Assembly (NCBI GenBank): GCA_003439945.1
Contig: QVRM01002067.1
Coordinates: 186,001 to 250,000 of the forward strand
Reading direction: 5' to 3'
Length of the DNA: 64,000 nt
Source: Dermanyssus gallinae
Taxonomy: Eukaryota; Arthropoda; Arachnida; Mesostigmata; Dermanyssidae
Positions 51,921 to 62,839 of the stretch are shown here, piece after piece. The first letter of the stretch is position 1. The number at the start of each line of letters is the position of its first letter. Made by a program: the position numbers and the translations under genes. The notes under the pieces are model-generated. The model was not told the DNA's origin, made no database searches, and worked only from the letters and a program-made list of their open reading frames with translations.

Positions 51921-52738
51921 GTCTGTGCCGGCGGCGCCCGGGCCATAACAAGCGTCGCGAACGAGCGGGTGCGCGGGCCGGCAGGCGACAGCAACGACGA
52001 AGTGAACGCCACGAAATGAACACGAACGAACAACTTCAAATTCTTTTTGAGGAGCGCCGCCTTCGCCTTCACCGCCGCCGAGGCCAAAGCCGCTCCTCGA
52101 TATCGTCCGTACATCGATCGCGCGCTCGATTGTAGGCGCTCGCTACTGCCTACAGCCTACTTCTGGTGCCGCCGCCGTCTCCGCCGCTGCTGTGTTGCCA
52201 CTGGCACCAATACACACAGTACTACGGCCTTACTATGGTTACTAGGAGTACTCGGGTACTGTGGCCATTCTATTCTATGTATTCTAACTGACTCATTGAC
52301 TCACTGACGTGGCTGCAGCGGTGTTACGGCCAACAGTTCATTTTGAGCGTATCTCACCACCCCCCCCTCCGAGCGGCCCAATCCACCGACCCCACGAATT
52401 TCCCACCTCTGTTCCAGCAGCACAGTCCAGCGACAGTAGCGGCTGAGGGAAGCGCAAACGCCGAAGTCGGCAATCGGCTAAAAGCCACCGACATCTAGTC
52501 AGCCGGATGAATAGCTGACAGCGACTACATACAGCGACCCTTCTACAACCACCTATGTGTACGTATTCTACTACTACTACTACTACTACGACGATGACGA
52601 TCACTTCTCCTTCTATTACGATTATGATTGTTACTGGACCTGGCTTATGTCTAGCCAGCTATCGTTCTGAGACAGCAGCAGCGGCAAGGGCAGAAAGAAC
52701 GTACGCACAAACGTTAAGCGCTTGGCGACTATACTCCT

Positions 52739-52806
52739 CGTTGTTGTTGCTGCTGCTGCTGCTTGTTGTTGTTGTTGTTGTTGTTGTCGTCGTCGTCGTC
52801 GTCGTG
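52739..52806. repeat. Compound triplet tract GTT-GCT-GTT-GTC
   Basis: A nearly uninterrupted 68-bp tract switches from GTT to GCT, back to GTT, then to GTC. Confidence 0.9.
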
Positions 52807-54252
52807 CGTCTATCTGGGTATTAGGCAGGCATGCGCGGAATCCCTGCTACGCCCTCTTAGTTCCTCTAGCAACCAGCAAAAGCATGTACATACGTGGTGA
52901 CTATGGCATACATACATGAACGCACCACATAGACCCACACGTATATATATATTCGACATAACTGGGGCTCAACGCCGTTCCGGTGACGCCGACCATACTC
53001 TGCCTCTACTACCTTAGGTCGGACCAAAATCTGATGCTTCCCTTTTGAACTTCTTCTTGTAACCCGCCTACTTCTTCGTCTTCCTTCGGATCTTATTTGT
53101 CATGTAGACATTCACCTGTAATCTTGCAGGTAGTGCCATACCACTACAGCCCTACGAAGTACGGTTTTTGCGAGTAAAGAAAACGCATTCGAACGCGGAA
53201 TTTTGTTTTTACAGTGTACCAGCCACCTTTATATGCAACCGGGCTCATACAGCACTCTTAGTTCCTCTGAGAAGGCTGGCTGGTTCTCCGCCCTTTTTGC
53301 TAGTCCTCTATAACACCTCGTAAATGGGCAAGCTTCCTCCTTCGTGCAGACGGCACGAGCAGAGGAGACAGTGGCAACGACGACGACGACGACGTTCGGA
53401 CGACGCCGAGGACTATGCAGGCCTACTAAAATCAGAGCACAACAATCGGTCAGAATCAGTGCACAGGTTGGAATGGGAGAATCTCGCAGCACCCTGACCA
53501 GCATCGCTGGCGTTCATTGGCGTCGTTGTCGACAGTGGTCACCGGCAGCCATCAGCGATCAATACTGATCCAAATAGCTACGGCCACGACAAGCAGCGTT
53601 CTTCGCTTCTACGGGATTTCTTTGGCGCTAGGGCAGATCGGCTGGCCGCCCTCGATGCCGAGCGAGCAAACGAGAACGATACTGATGTGTGCCGGCGACG
53701 AGACACCACCGCCAACGACTAATAGTGGCATCGGTGATAATGATGATCATCATGATGACTGTATATATAATAATAATAATAATAATGATGATAGTAGCGT
53801 AAAAAGAGAAGTAATAATCCGAATAAATAGGATTAAACCTAGCGATTGATGATAGTCAAACAGCTTGTTGGCCTGACCTATTGCACAATTGGCACCCGTT
53901 TCCTCACGACAGCGGCGACGACGACGACGACGACTTGCATAGACGGTGGCATTCAATCGCGCCTCTGTGGCCTTCGCTCAATTCCTCGCGCAAGCGGGCG
54001 CTCGTCTAAGAACGACAATACCATAAACAATCATGTCTACTACAACGACTACGACTATTACTACTACTACTACTACTACGATTACGAGATGACTACTCGG
54101 ACAACTGCTATAACTGCTCCATATCGATCGATCGCTCGATTGATAGGTATCCATCATCACGATAGTTGATGCGCTTACGCTGATCACCGCTTGTCGACGA
54201 TCTCATCGTACGTAGTCGTAAGCCTCGGTAAGGCGGCAATCGATAAAACACC

Positions 54253-54299
54253 GTATATATATATATATGTATATATATATACCTATATATATATACCTA
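54253..54299. repeat. Interrupted (AT)n microsatellite
   Basis: TA blocks broken by GTA and ACCTA; the ACCTATATATATA block is itself duplicated. Confidence 0.85.
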
Positions 54300-57200
54300 C
54301 AAATGGTTGACTGTGTGTACACGTTCATATTTGCCTATGCGACGAACAAAAATTTATATATAATTATATACATATATAGACGCACTCTTACCGAGTGAAT
54401 GCTAATGTTGAGAATTGACGCCCAATGACGTACGTATACACACACACCAATAACGCAACGATGTCAGCTTGTCGTCCTACACATCGCACATGAACAGTTT
54501 AATTCATCGCTCGAGTAGAGAACAGTAAGCCGCTAGCAAAAGACTTCTGCAAAAGATATTTTGGCATTACAGAGAGATGTTAACAGATCTGGTATGTCGC
54601 TGGTGTTCCGGTCGGTCTGTCGGCTAATTCAAACGGAACGAGAGCTGTCGTCACTGAAAACGCGACGCGGCCGCCAACGTACTTGGACTTATTCTCACCG
54701 AGTACTTGTACTCTTGTACTGTCCACTGTGTCGTCCCGCCGACGCGTCGTTACTACATACATCGTCGAGCGAGGCGGCTGCTGAGACAGGCAGGTCACAG
54801 AGACATCTTCAGTAATCGGCTTACGTCGCCTACCGCTGCTGAACGCGTCGTTCGTGAAGGTGTCGTAAAGTCATCGAGTCATCGCTTCAAAGACTCGACG
54901 ATCCAGCCACCGGCGAGGGATCAGGCGGCAGCAGCAGCAGCAGACAGAGTCGCAGACTCTCCGATTAGCTGGTTGGTTCGTGGCTCGCCGTACTCGAGCG
55001 TAATCTGTGTCGTGCGGCCGCGACTGTGTGCGGCGACAAAGTGGACAAACGAAACAACGCGTGCCGGCGTCCGCTGGGCCGGGGCTCAGCGACGTCTTTA
55101 TCATCGGATCGGACGATGAGTGAAAACGCTGCTGATCAGTCAAGCTTCGGTGTCATCATATCACACGTCAGTTGTGTGTGTGTGTGTGTGGATGTCTGGC
55201 TGTCTATCTGTTTGGCTGGCTGGCTGGCTGGCCCTGTATCAAACAGGTCTACTAGTGGCCTAGAGAAGTCAGGAGAATGAAAATTGGATATACATATATA
55301 TCCCATAATTCCCATCGTGTTGACATGGTATTGTGAGCAACGAGTTCAAGCGCCTTACTGTTCATTGTAACTGCACATCAATTAGCAGTAGTTAGTAACA
55401 AATTACGGCATAAACTGGGAAAACGGCTATCGAGAGCCGCGGGAGCAATGATGGAGACAGAGGGCGGTCAGGCAATCAGCGACGTCATCTCGTTTTTGTT
55501 GTAGTTGCTGTCATTCCGTGGTTCGTCTGGCGACGTCTACTTGAGGAGGTGTACGATGTAGTGTTGCTTGCTAAAAAAAAAAGGTGTCGCCCACCGCCAC
55601 GCTTGATGCGCGGCTACTGCGCTGCTCGAATGAGCCCGGCGGCGTTTTTCTTTATCACCAGATACAAGACACACGACACAGGCGACACAGAGGCGACATC
55701 TCTATCGACCTCGTCTTGGGGCGCATCACTTCTGCACCCTTCGATGACTTCAACTTCAACGCGGCTACTGGCAATAGATCAATCGAATGGAATCTAGTGA
55801 TGATCGAGCGGCTGCGGCCGCAGCAGCAACGGCAGCACCTCAAAGACATGTCAAATAAACGCATGCGCACGTTCTACACCGTCCTGCCGTCTTCCTCATG
55901 CGCTGTCACGTTTTCAGCCGACAGCGCGACGCAGTCCTTTAAAAAAGCTTCAAGGGGGTCACGGTAAGGACGCCGGCGGCTCTGCGAGCTTCGGCACGAC
56001 GAGATTGAAGTCAAGAGCCTTGTTCATATAGTACGATACAGACAGTCGTGCAGGACATGAGACTCACTTCGGTCAGCTACCATATGGCTTACTTTAAAAC
56101 CGCCACCAGCAGTTTTTTGTTGTCAAGTTAGAGAGTGTGCAATATGGCCTTACCGATCCTTCTATTTTTGGCCTTCATCTGACTGATACTTTGTCATATT
56201 TAAAGCTATTGCCGTTATTATTATTATTATTATTATTAGTACTAGTATATTATATATATATATATATATATATCTAGGCCATTCCATTTGAATGTTCACG
56301 CCATTCTAATAAACGCAGTCAACGACGCAAGTAGCGGGTTTATGGTAAGTTTAACAGCAGCTGGCGAGAAAACTCTACCAAGTATTGATTGCCGAATGTA
56401 AGGCGTTTTTAAGCTCCGGCTTGTGTAAGCTTTGAAAGCCCGGCTGGAGATCGCCGGTGCCTTCTATCATTCGCCCTAGAAACAAGGCGCGCACACAAGA
56501 TCAAACTCTTGGCTCGATTTGGGACTACGAGAACAGAGGGGAAGGACGCGCGAACACGCCATGCTGAATGAATGAATGAATAATACATTTAGGCCAATCT
56601 CTAGCCTACTGCCCAATAATAAGCACGCCCGTACTACGAATACAAGCAATGCAACTACCAGGCGAGCAAGGTAAGATAATGCTTGCTTTAGTAGCGGCGG
56701 AAATTCACCGATGCCGCTGTCGCGAAATGGTGGCGAGTTTCAGCGAGTTGATGCGTCGCCTGGCTATCTAGCAGAAATTCGACAGTTATTGTTATTCCTG
56801 CGAGTTCAGCTCACTTTGCTAGCGGATATCGTATAAAGTGATTATTAACACCACTACCACCACCACCACCACAACAGCTACCAGCATCACCGCAAAGACC
56901 ACTATATTTCGATGCCTACTATTAGGACCATTAGGATCGCTGTGGTTAGCACCGCGGAAGGCCAACAACATCCGACATTTTGCTCTGTGTTCTCTCGTGC
57001 TCTCGTTACAAACGAAGTTCAACTCGGATAGTAGAGCGGTTACGACTTAGTCCGTCCCAAGCTGCTGCCCAGCTCGAGACTAGCTAGTTCCTCTAGGGGG
57101 GAGTGAAGGATGATAATGAGTCGAATCGAAGTCCACACGCAATGAGCATTCAAGCATACTTCGTAAATAACTAAGTGTGTTGAGCGAGGAGACGGGGTGT

Positions 57201-58952
57201 GTGTGGGGGGCGGGAGGAAAATATGGAGAGAATGGTAGAAAACAATGATTTTGCGACGACGTAGGTGCCGCGGGCAGCCAGCCCATGTATCGGTCGCGAA
57301 CAACAGCCGCAGCAATAACATCAATAACTATCATCAACAACAGCAATGACAACAAGAGAAGCAACAACAGTAACAGCAGAACAGCAGCAGCAGCGACAAC
57401 AACAACAACAATAACTCAACCATGGCGGATGGATGAAGCCTGATCCCGTAAATTGGCCATTCGTGGTTGGTCGGCTGCTTGGTCTACTTGATCGTGTTCG
57501 TGGGGTCTCGCGAGCTCCACTTCAAACGAAGGCGCGCTGTTTTGCCGCCGTCGCCGCATGGGTAGCGGCGGCAGCAGCTGTTTCGGTCGATCTGTTAGTC
57601 TATTACCAACAGACGACGACCACGACTTCAGCCGGCTGCACAAGTTGTCGTAGTAGTAGTACAACAGTAGTAGTAGTAGTAATAGTAGTACAAGCAGTAG
57701 TAGTAGAACTTGTAGTAAGGCCGAGGCCGACACCGAGGTAGAAGCTCCCTAGATCGCTCGTCATGTAGACGAGGATTCATGTAGACGTTTCGTAGTGCTT
57801 CTCACCATCGTTTGTGCTGCTACCTCAGTTTCGACTCTCCTGTTCGCGATCTCTCTCCGTTTCCCACTCTCTATCCACAATCTCTCTCTCTCTCTCTCTG
57901 CCGCAATCCCCTCCCCCCTCTCTCTCTCTCTCGTTCGTTTATTTCTTTCATTTGCTCTCATTCATTCTGTACTGTCCTGCGGGTGCTCGTTGTCGCTCGT
58001 CGTCAACCCTCTTGAAGGTTCTACGTGCCCCAGTGTGTAAGCGGCTCCACAAGACAGTCAGATATCGATGATCATCGTAGTAGCTGCTACGGCTATGACT
58101 TCGGCTGCTGCTGCATATGTGCTGTACGGATGAGGTCTCGTATGCGTGTGTGTGGTGCGTGCGAGCCCGTCAAACTTGCCCGAGGTGTTAGCGGAGTCAT
58201 GCGGCTTTCACAACCAGTCGACGAAACGCGGCTACGATCGCGCGAACGGGACACAAAGTTAGAGAGAGAGAGAGAGAGAGGAGGAAGGAGAACTGTGAGC
58301 TGCGAACGCCCAGACACTTTCATACGGACGAGTTGTTCAAAGACAGTTGCCCAGGCTAGCCCAGCCGGTCCGCTAGCGTCGTCCAGACCTACGGTACGGT
58401 GACGCACGGGGCGACGACGACGACGTTCAGAGACGGCCCAGTAATGATTCTATCCTCATCATAGACTCACCTCACCAACGGCGTCGTCGAAGAGAACTAC
58501 CACGACCACCACCAACACCACCACCAGCGATGAAGCGCGATGATGAGGACACGGTGGGTCTATGGTGGTGGCGAAGTCAGACAGACAGCCAGACAGACGT
58601 ACCCTCACACCGAGTCAGGTCGTCATGCCCGTCGGTCATCATGGGTGTATGGATGGATGATGGCGCCGGCGGACCTCCAAGTAAGGGGAAACCGGCCGGC
58701 CCAAACAAGATAGGTAGCCAGCCAGCCGAAGTCATGCCGCGCACGGCTGCTGCTGCTGCTGCTCATGAACTCCTCACAGCATGGAACCAGCCCGCCCGCC
58801 TCGGGTATTCCTTTAGATCTTTGCTGCTGCGCAAAATGTTTCAATTAACAGCGTATTATCGACTTGACGCTCGAGTAATGCAGAGCGCGTTCGTTGCCGT
58901 GTCGCACTTTCCAGTCCCACGCACATATACCTGCTTCTATTATTTGTTGGGC
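54300..58952. other. Mixed non-coding DNA
   Basis: Mostly complex sequence with AT (56246-56273), TGAA repeats (56564-56581), CAC (56855-56871), CAA/CAG (57340-57414), AGT (57650-57714), CT (57881-57899) and GA (58259-58280). Open frames at 55549-55967 overlap each other and show no known domain. Confidence 0.5.
56246..56273. repeat. (ATT)n and (AT)n microsatellites
   Basis: An ATT run (56217-56238) is followed by ACTAGT and about 28 bp of AT. Confidence 0.9.
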
Positions 58953-58988
58953 ATATATACATATATATATATATATATATATTTATAC

Positions 58989-59033
<45 letters not shown>

Positions 59034-59096
59034 GAAAATATTGTGATGATTTATTAATCATTTACAATACGTTTGCACACTCGGCAGTGCTCGCCT

Positions 59097-59134
<38 letters not shown>
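58953..59134. repeat. Cluster of (AT)n microsatellites
   Basis: AT tracts at 58953-59031 (interrupted) and 59099-59134, separated by about 67 bp of complex sequence, lie within 1 kb of the Lbx donor. Confidence 0.95.
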
Positions 59135-59135
<1 letters not shown>

Positions 59136-59980
59136 GCATTACTATATATAAGTGCTACAATACGTATTCAGAAATGAGTGTACTTCGGTTTGTACAAAAA
59201 ATAAAGGCCACTGCAAAACGCCTAACTAACACATTATGGCATCAATTGCGCTAATAGTGCATCTTGGAAATGGGCGCCACTGTACAAGACATCACGCCCA
59301 ATTATTTGTAAAGTGGTGAGCTAGTGAGTAGCGTTTTCTTAGATAGCATTTAATGTAAATATTTTTATTGAAGTGTTTATTTTCTTAGACGATAATTTTG
59401 ACAGCACAGTGCACTAAATTATATCGTTCCGTAGATTGGGTAGCATGGGCAAATAAGACAAGTATTAAACGCACGACTCATGCATATATAGCTTCCTTCG
59501 ACTCTGTCCCAGCAAAGAAAAAGTAAAGCCGACTCTTCATTTGTGTTCTACCTCTTCTTCTTTCTCTTCTTCTTATTTTTTATATCTTCTGGCCTCTTCT
59601 TCTTTGTCTTCTGGCGGTAATGACACGACACGACTCAATGTAGCTGGCTTCACGAGCAGAATGCCGAAGATTGATCAAGGGCACCAAATTCGAATCGTAG
59701 TAATGGACTCGTGTCATACTAATTAGGTCAGTAAAGTCACGCATAAGTGCTATCTAGCTATCTTACAGCTAGCTGCCAGCAGCTAGACCGTTGTACGTAT
59801 GGGTGGCAACACGCGTGGAATCGTCAAAAGAGTGACGTGGCCGAGTCAATACGGGGGTGGGGAAGAAGGAGGAGGTAAGAAATTGAAATGAACAGAAGAA
59901 AAAAATACTAAGCAAACAAACAACAAACAAACAAAGAATGAAACACAAAGAGGCAGCGAGGAGGAAAAAAGCGAAGCCGC
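59135..59980. other. Intron sequence next to the Lbx donor
   Basis: 59.15-59.52 kb is AT-rich and repeat-poor. TTC triplets follow (59554-59612). The stretch 59769-59980 is the read-through extension of the Lbx frame and is pyrimidine-rich on the minus strand. No separate gene is seen. Confidence 0.5.
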
Positions 59981-59988
59981 ACTCACCT
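59981..59988 (-). other. Lbx: 5' splice donor of the Lbx first coding exon
   Basis: The minus strand reads CACTAG then GTGAGT, a near-perfect donor; the last exon base is 59987. It interrupts codon 318 after its first base (phase 1). Protein-like Lbx sequence stops exactly here. The frame continues only as hydrophobic, low-value sequence until a stop at 59769-59771. Confidence 0.85.
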
Positions 59989-60938
59989 AGTGCTGCTCGG
60001 TCGGCGTGTTCGAGCGTCTCGAACGTCTTGCTGGTCATCTCGAAGAGCGCGTCGAGGGGTGAACTGTCTGCGTTCTGAGGATCTCCGCCACCGCCGCCCG
60101 CCTGACGCCGTGCCGCCGCGGCCGCTGCAGCCGCTAGGGCGGCCTGATGCCGCCGGTGAAGCAGGGCCGCAGCGGCCGTCGACGTCGGACTTTCGGGCGA
60201 GTCGCTTTCGGAGATCGAGTCTTCGTCGGTCGAACGCGGCCGTCGAGGTGGCGGGGCTGTGCCCACTGCGGCCGCCGCTGCTGCTGCCGCTGCCGCCGCA
60301 GCTGCCATCGGGCCCAACGCGCCGACCGCCCCCGCCGGCGGGGGCGGCGGCGTCCCGTTGGGCGAGTCCCACGGCCGGACGATGGCCGCCAACGAGCTCA
60401 TGGCGGCGGCCTGTTGTGCCGCCCGCTGGGCGGCCGCCCGACTGCCACTGAGGATGTCCTTGATGAAGAACGACGTCAACGGCTTGGGCTGTTGGTGCGC
60501 GGGCGGCGGGACGGGCTCGGCCGACGTCGACCTCACCGGATCGCGGTCGCCGTGCGCCGCGTGGGCGGCGGCAGCGGCAGCCGCGGGCGCGGCCGACGAT
60601 GAGCCTCGGGCCCGCTTCGGCTGAAAGTAGTCGTCGGCGTCCTCCGACGAACAGTCCTCGACGTCAAGCAGCTCTTCGTCGTCGTCGTCGTCACCGTCTT
60701 CGCCGGCTTCATCGCGCTGGTGGTGCGCGTGTTGCTGCTGTTGCTGCTGATGTTGCCGGTGGTGATTCTGGTGGTGATTGTGGCTGTGGTTGTGGTGAGG
60801 GTGGTGTTGATGGTGATGGTGCGCCATAGCCGCAGCCGCAGCGACTTGAGCCATTGCCGCAACCGGCGACATGGCTGCGAGCGGCGCGCTGTCTGCCTCT
60901 GATCGGCTACCCGTGCTCGAACAATCGTCGGTTGCCAT
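59987..60938 (-). CDS. Lbx: Ladybird/Lbx homeobox transcription factor, first coding exon (partial, lacks homeodomain)
   Basis: Lbx proteins are nuclear homeodomain factors that specify muscle, heart and neural cells. This exon encodes residues 1-317 plus the first base of codon 318. Visible in order: His/Gln-rich tract (40-74), acidic tract (about 76-104), basic QPKRARG (106-112), KPLTSFFIKDIL (152-163), poly-Ala (212-224), Ser/Asp/Glu-rich stretch (236-253), Ala/Arg region (254-280), Gly run (281-285), and SPLDALFEMTSKTFETLE (293-310). FFIKDIL fits the eh1 Groucho-binding pattern FxIxxIL and aligns with KPLTPFSIEDIL of vertebrate LBX1; the second block aligns with SPLCALEELASKTFKGLE. Having both, in this order, points to Lbx rather than BarH, Bsx or NK. 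The exon ends in phase 1 at a consensus donor, before the homeodomain as in Lbx genes. It is longer and richer in homopolymers than vertebrate exon 1. The homeodomain exon was not found in the window. BarH-like or Bsx-like identity is the main alternative; the second block argues against it. Confidence 0.87.
60936..60938 (-). other. Lbx: Start codon of the Lbx exon in a strong Kozak context
   Basis: The minus strand reads GACCATGG, with the favourable C/A bases before and G after the ATG. It is the first in-frame ATG after an in-frame TAG at 61023-61025 (29 codons upstream), so the N-terminus MATDDCSS is well bounded unless an upstream exon is spliced in. Confidence 0.85.
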
Positions 60939-61500
60939 GGTCAATCCACTCGATTCGACGACTGACCCAACTGCTTCCGTCGGTAGACGGACTTCTTCTA
61001 CGTCTGCGCGAAGAGACCGACTCTAATTCAAGTGGCCTGATCAGCTGTCGCCGCTTCTCCTGCCGGTGCTCCTGCTACAGCTTCAGCGTTCTGTTTCTGT
61101 CAGCGGGCCACTTGCGGACCGTTCGATCGATTGGCCCACCAGTGTCACCCATCAACTAACTGACCGTTTAGACACCGTTGGTCCGTTGGCAGTTGTCGTT
61201 TGACTAGCAGCAACAGCAGTAGCAGCAGTTGTAATGGTAGCAAACGTAGGTATAGTCATAGTCGCATTGTCGCAGCGACGAAAACGGTCACCGTAGTCGA
61301 GGTTGAAGTTGAGGTGGCTCGAGTAGCAACAACAGCAGCAGCAGCAACAGCAAAATAACGCAGACGGCAATGACGGTGGCGACGACCGATGGAAGAAGAG
61401 TACGTTGAGGTACGCTGACCAAAGGTAGATGGTGGTGGTGGTGGTGGTGGTGGTTAACTAGTCCACCGGTCGTCGAGGGAACTGGACAAGGAAAAAAGAG
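60939..61500 (-). promoter_or_regulatory. Lbx: Presumed 5' UTR and core promoter region of Lbx
   Basis: This stretch lies directly upstream of the start codon on the minus strand and carries the in-frame stop TAG (61023-61025). I see no TATA box close to the gene. It contains a CAG/CAA tract (about 61205-61225 and 61327-61352) and a GGT tract at 61431-61453. The transcription start cannot be placed from sequence alone. Confidence 0.4.
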
Positions 61501-62807
61501 GCTCGAAGAGGTTGCGAGGTGTGCACTAGCTTTCAGATTTCATAACATTCGACCGGGCGTCGGTCGTTGATCAACAACGTTGGCTCGCCGATAGAGCTCG
61601 CCGTTGTTCTCGTCGTCGTTGTCGTTGCTGTTGTTGTGGTAAACTTTACCGACCTCAACATCGCCTTCATCCTCAACTTCTTCTACTTGTGCTGCTCCTT
61701 TAGCTACTTTCTACACGTAGACACTCTCTCACACACACCTACACGCTAATACACAGCCAGACCAAGAGACGGGAACACCGAGTCGCACGTCCCCACAACA
61801 CACAGGACCACGCGCGCAGAATACGCTGCACTCACACCGACAGAGTCCACGAACGAAGCTTGGCGGAGACGGCGAGAAACGATCGTCACATGAATGGCTG
61901 GATTGCTGGGTCGTCACAGGTTCTCAAGCGATGTCATCGTCGTCATCATCTTCAACATGCGCGCCGTGGGGTTTCCCCCACCACGACTCGTCCACCAGAT
62001 CGATAACTAGCTAACCAGAAAACGTACGTTATTACCTCTACTACAACTACAAGCACTGATGTTGAAATTGTTGTTGATGTTGTTACGTCAGTGTGGAGGA
62101 CTAGCGTGAAGTCGATATCGCGCCATCCTGGTTGTTACGTCGTGATGATGGTCACTTCATCAAGTCTTTCCCATCAGCGTCTCATTTAACACTGCCGCTT
62201 AAGAGCGGCGGCGATCACAGCAACGACAATAGCAACAATAACAACGACAACAACAACAGCAACAACTGAAGACGCCTACCACAATAAAGCCGGTTGTTAA
62301 TTTCGCTTTTGTTCCGAACAACAACTTCGGTAGCTAGGTTTCCCGCACCTGCATGTAAAAGCGCGCGCTTATTGGTCGCACAGTCACAGAAAAAACCTGA
62401 AGCACTGAACTTCGTCGACACAACCAACACTACAGGTGATCATTGTCGTCACGGGCAACCAAGGGAAATTGCAACGAAGCGGGTCGAGCTTGTCAATCTT
62501 GTTAAGTTACTGGTTACAAGCTTACGGTCAGTCACCACGCACGCTTGTGTGCTTTGACTAGATCTACTATGACTACCACGTCTATGAGACTTCTTTTCTC
62601 TTCTTGTAATGCTGCTGCTGCTGGTTCTTCGTTTGTGGTTGAGACCAAAAATGTGGCTTTCGGTCTTTGTACGCCCTGATAGTAGTTGATCGATTAATCA
62701 GCTTCAGCTGGCGACTGTCATGTTTCTTCCAAGCCAGTTCGTCACTTGCGTTGAAAATTCATGGCGTTTAGCAAGAGTAGCTGCAGCAGAAGCAGGAGAT
62801 GTATTGA

Positions 62808-62839
<32 letters not shown>

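Larger units (their letters stand above)
50218..54252. other. Non-coding, repeat-rich DNA
   Basis: Holds a CT run (50991-51011), CAGA repeats (51140-51153), GGC (51438-51456), the CAT/CAC minisatellite, CTA (52569-52588), the 52.7 kb compound tract, GAC (53378-53393, 53917-53933), AAT (53768-53785) and TAC (54058-54080). No gene recognised. Confidence 0.5.
1..59986 (-). other. Lbx: Presumed 5' part of Lbx intron 1 (continues beyond left edge)
   Basis: This follows from the donor at 59986 and from failing to find, by eye, the codons for the homeodomain helix-3 signature WFQN on the minus strand anywhere to the left. The stretch is repeat-rich and has no other recognisable gene. It could instead contain a short missed exon, a lncRNA or a nested gene, so the intron assignment is inference. 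Confidence 0.5.

Noticed and set aside
55549..55967. Overlapping plus-strand frames of moderate complexity
   Set aside because: Two frames overlap in different phases with a minus frame as well; no domain, splice structure or codon pattern favours any.
1..59986. Homeodomain exon of Lbx or of a neighbouring NK-cluster gene
   Set aside because: Visual search for WFQN-type codons on both strands found no match. One near miss at 58785 encodes WFH and has no homeodomain context.
60259..60624. Open frame on the plus strand antisense to the Lbx exon
   Set aside because: It mirrors the Ala/Gly-rich coding sequence; the minus frame has conserved Lbx motifs, start context and donor.
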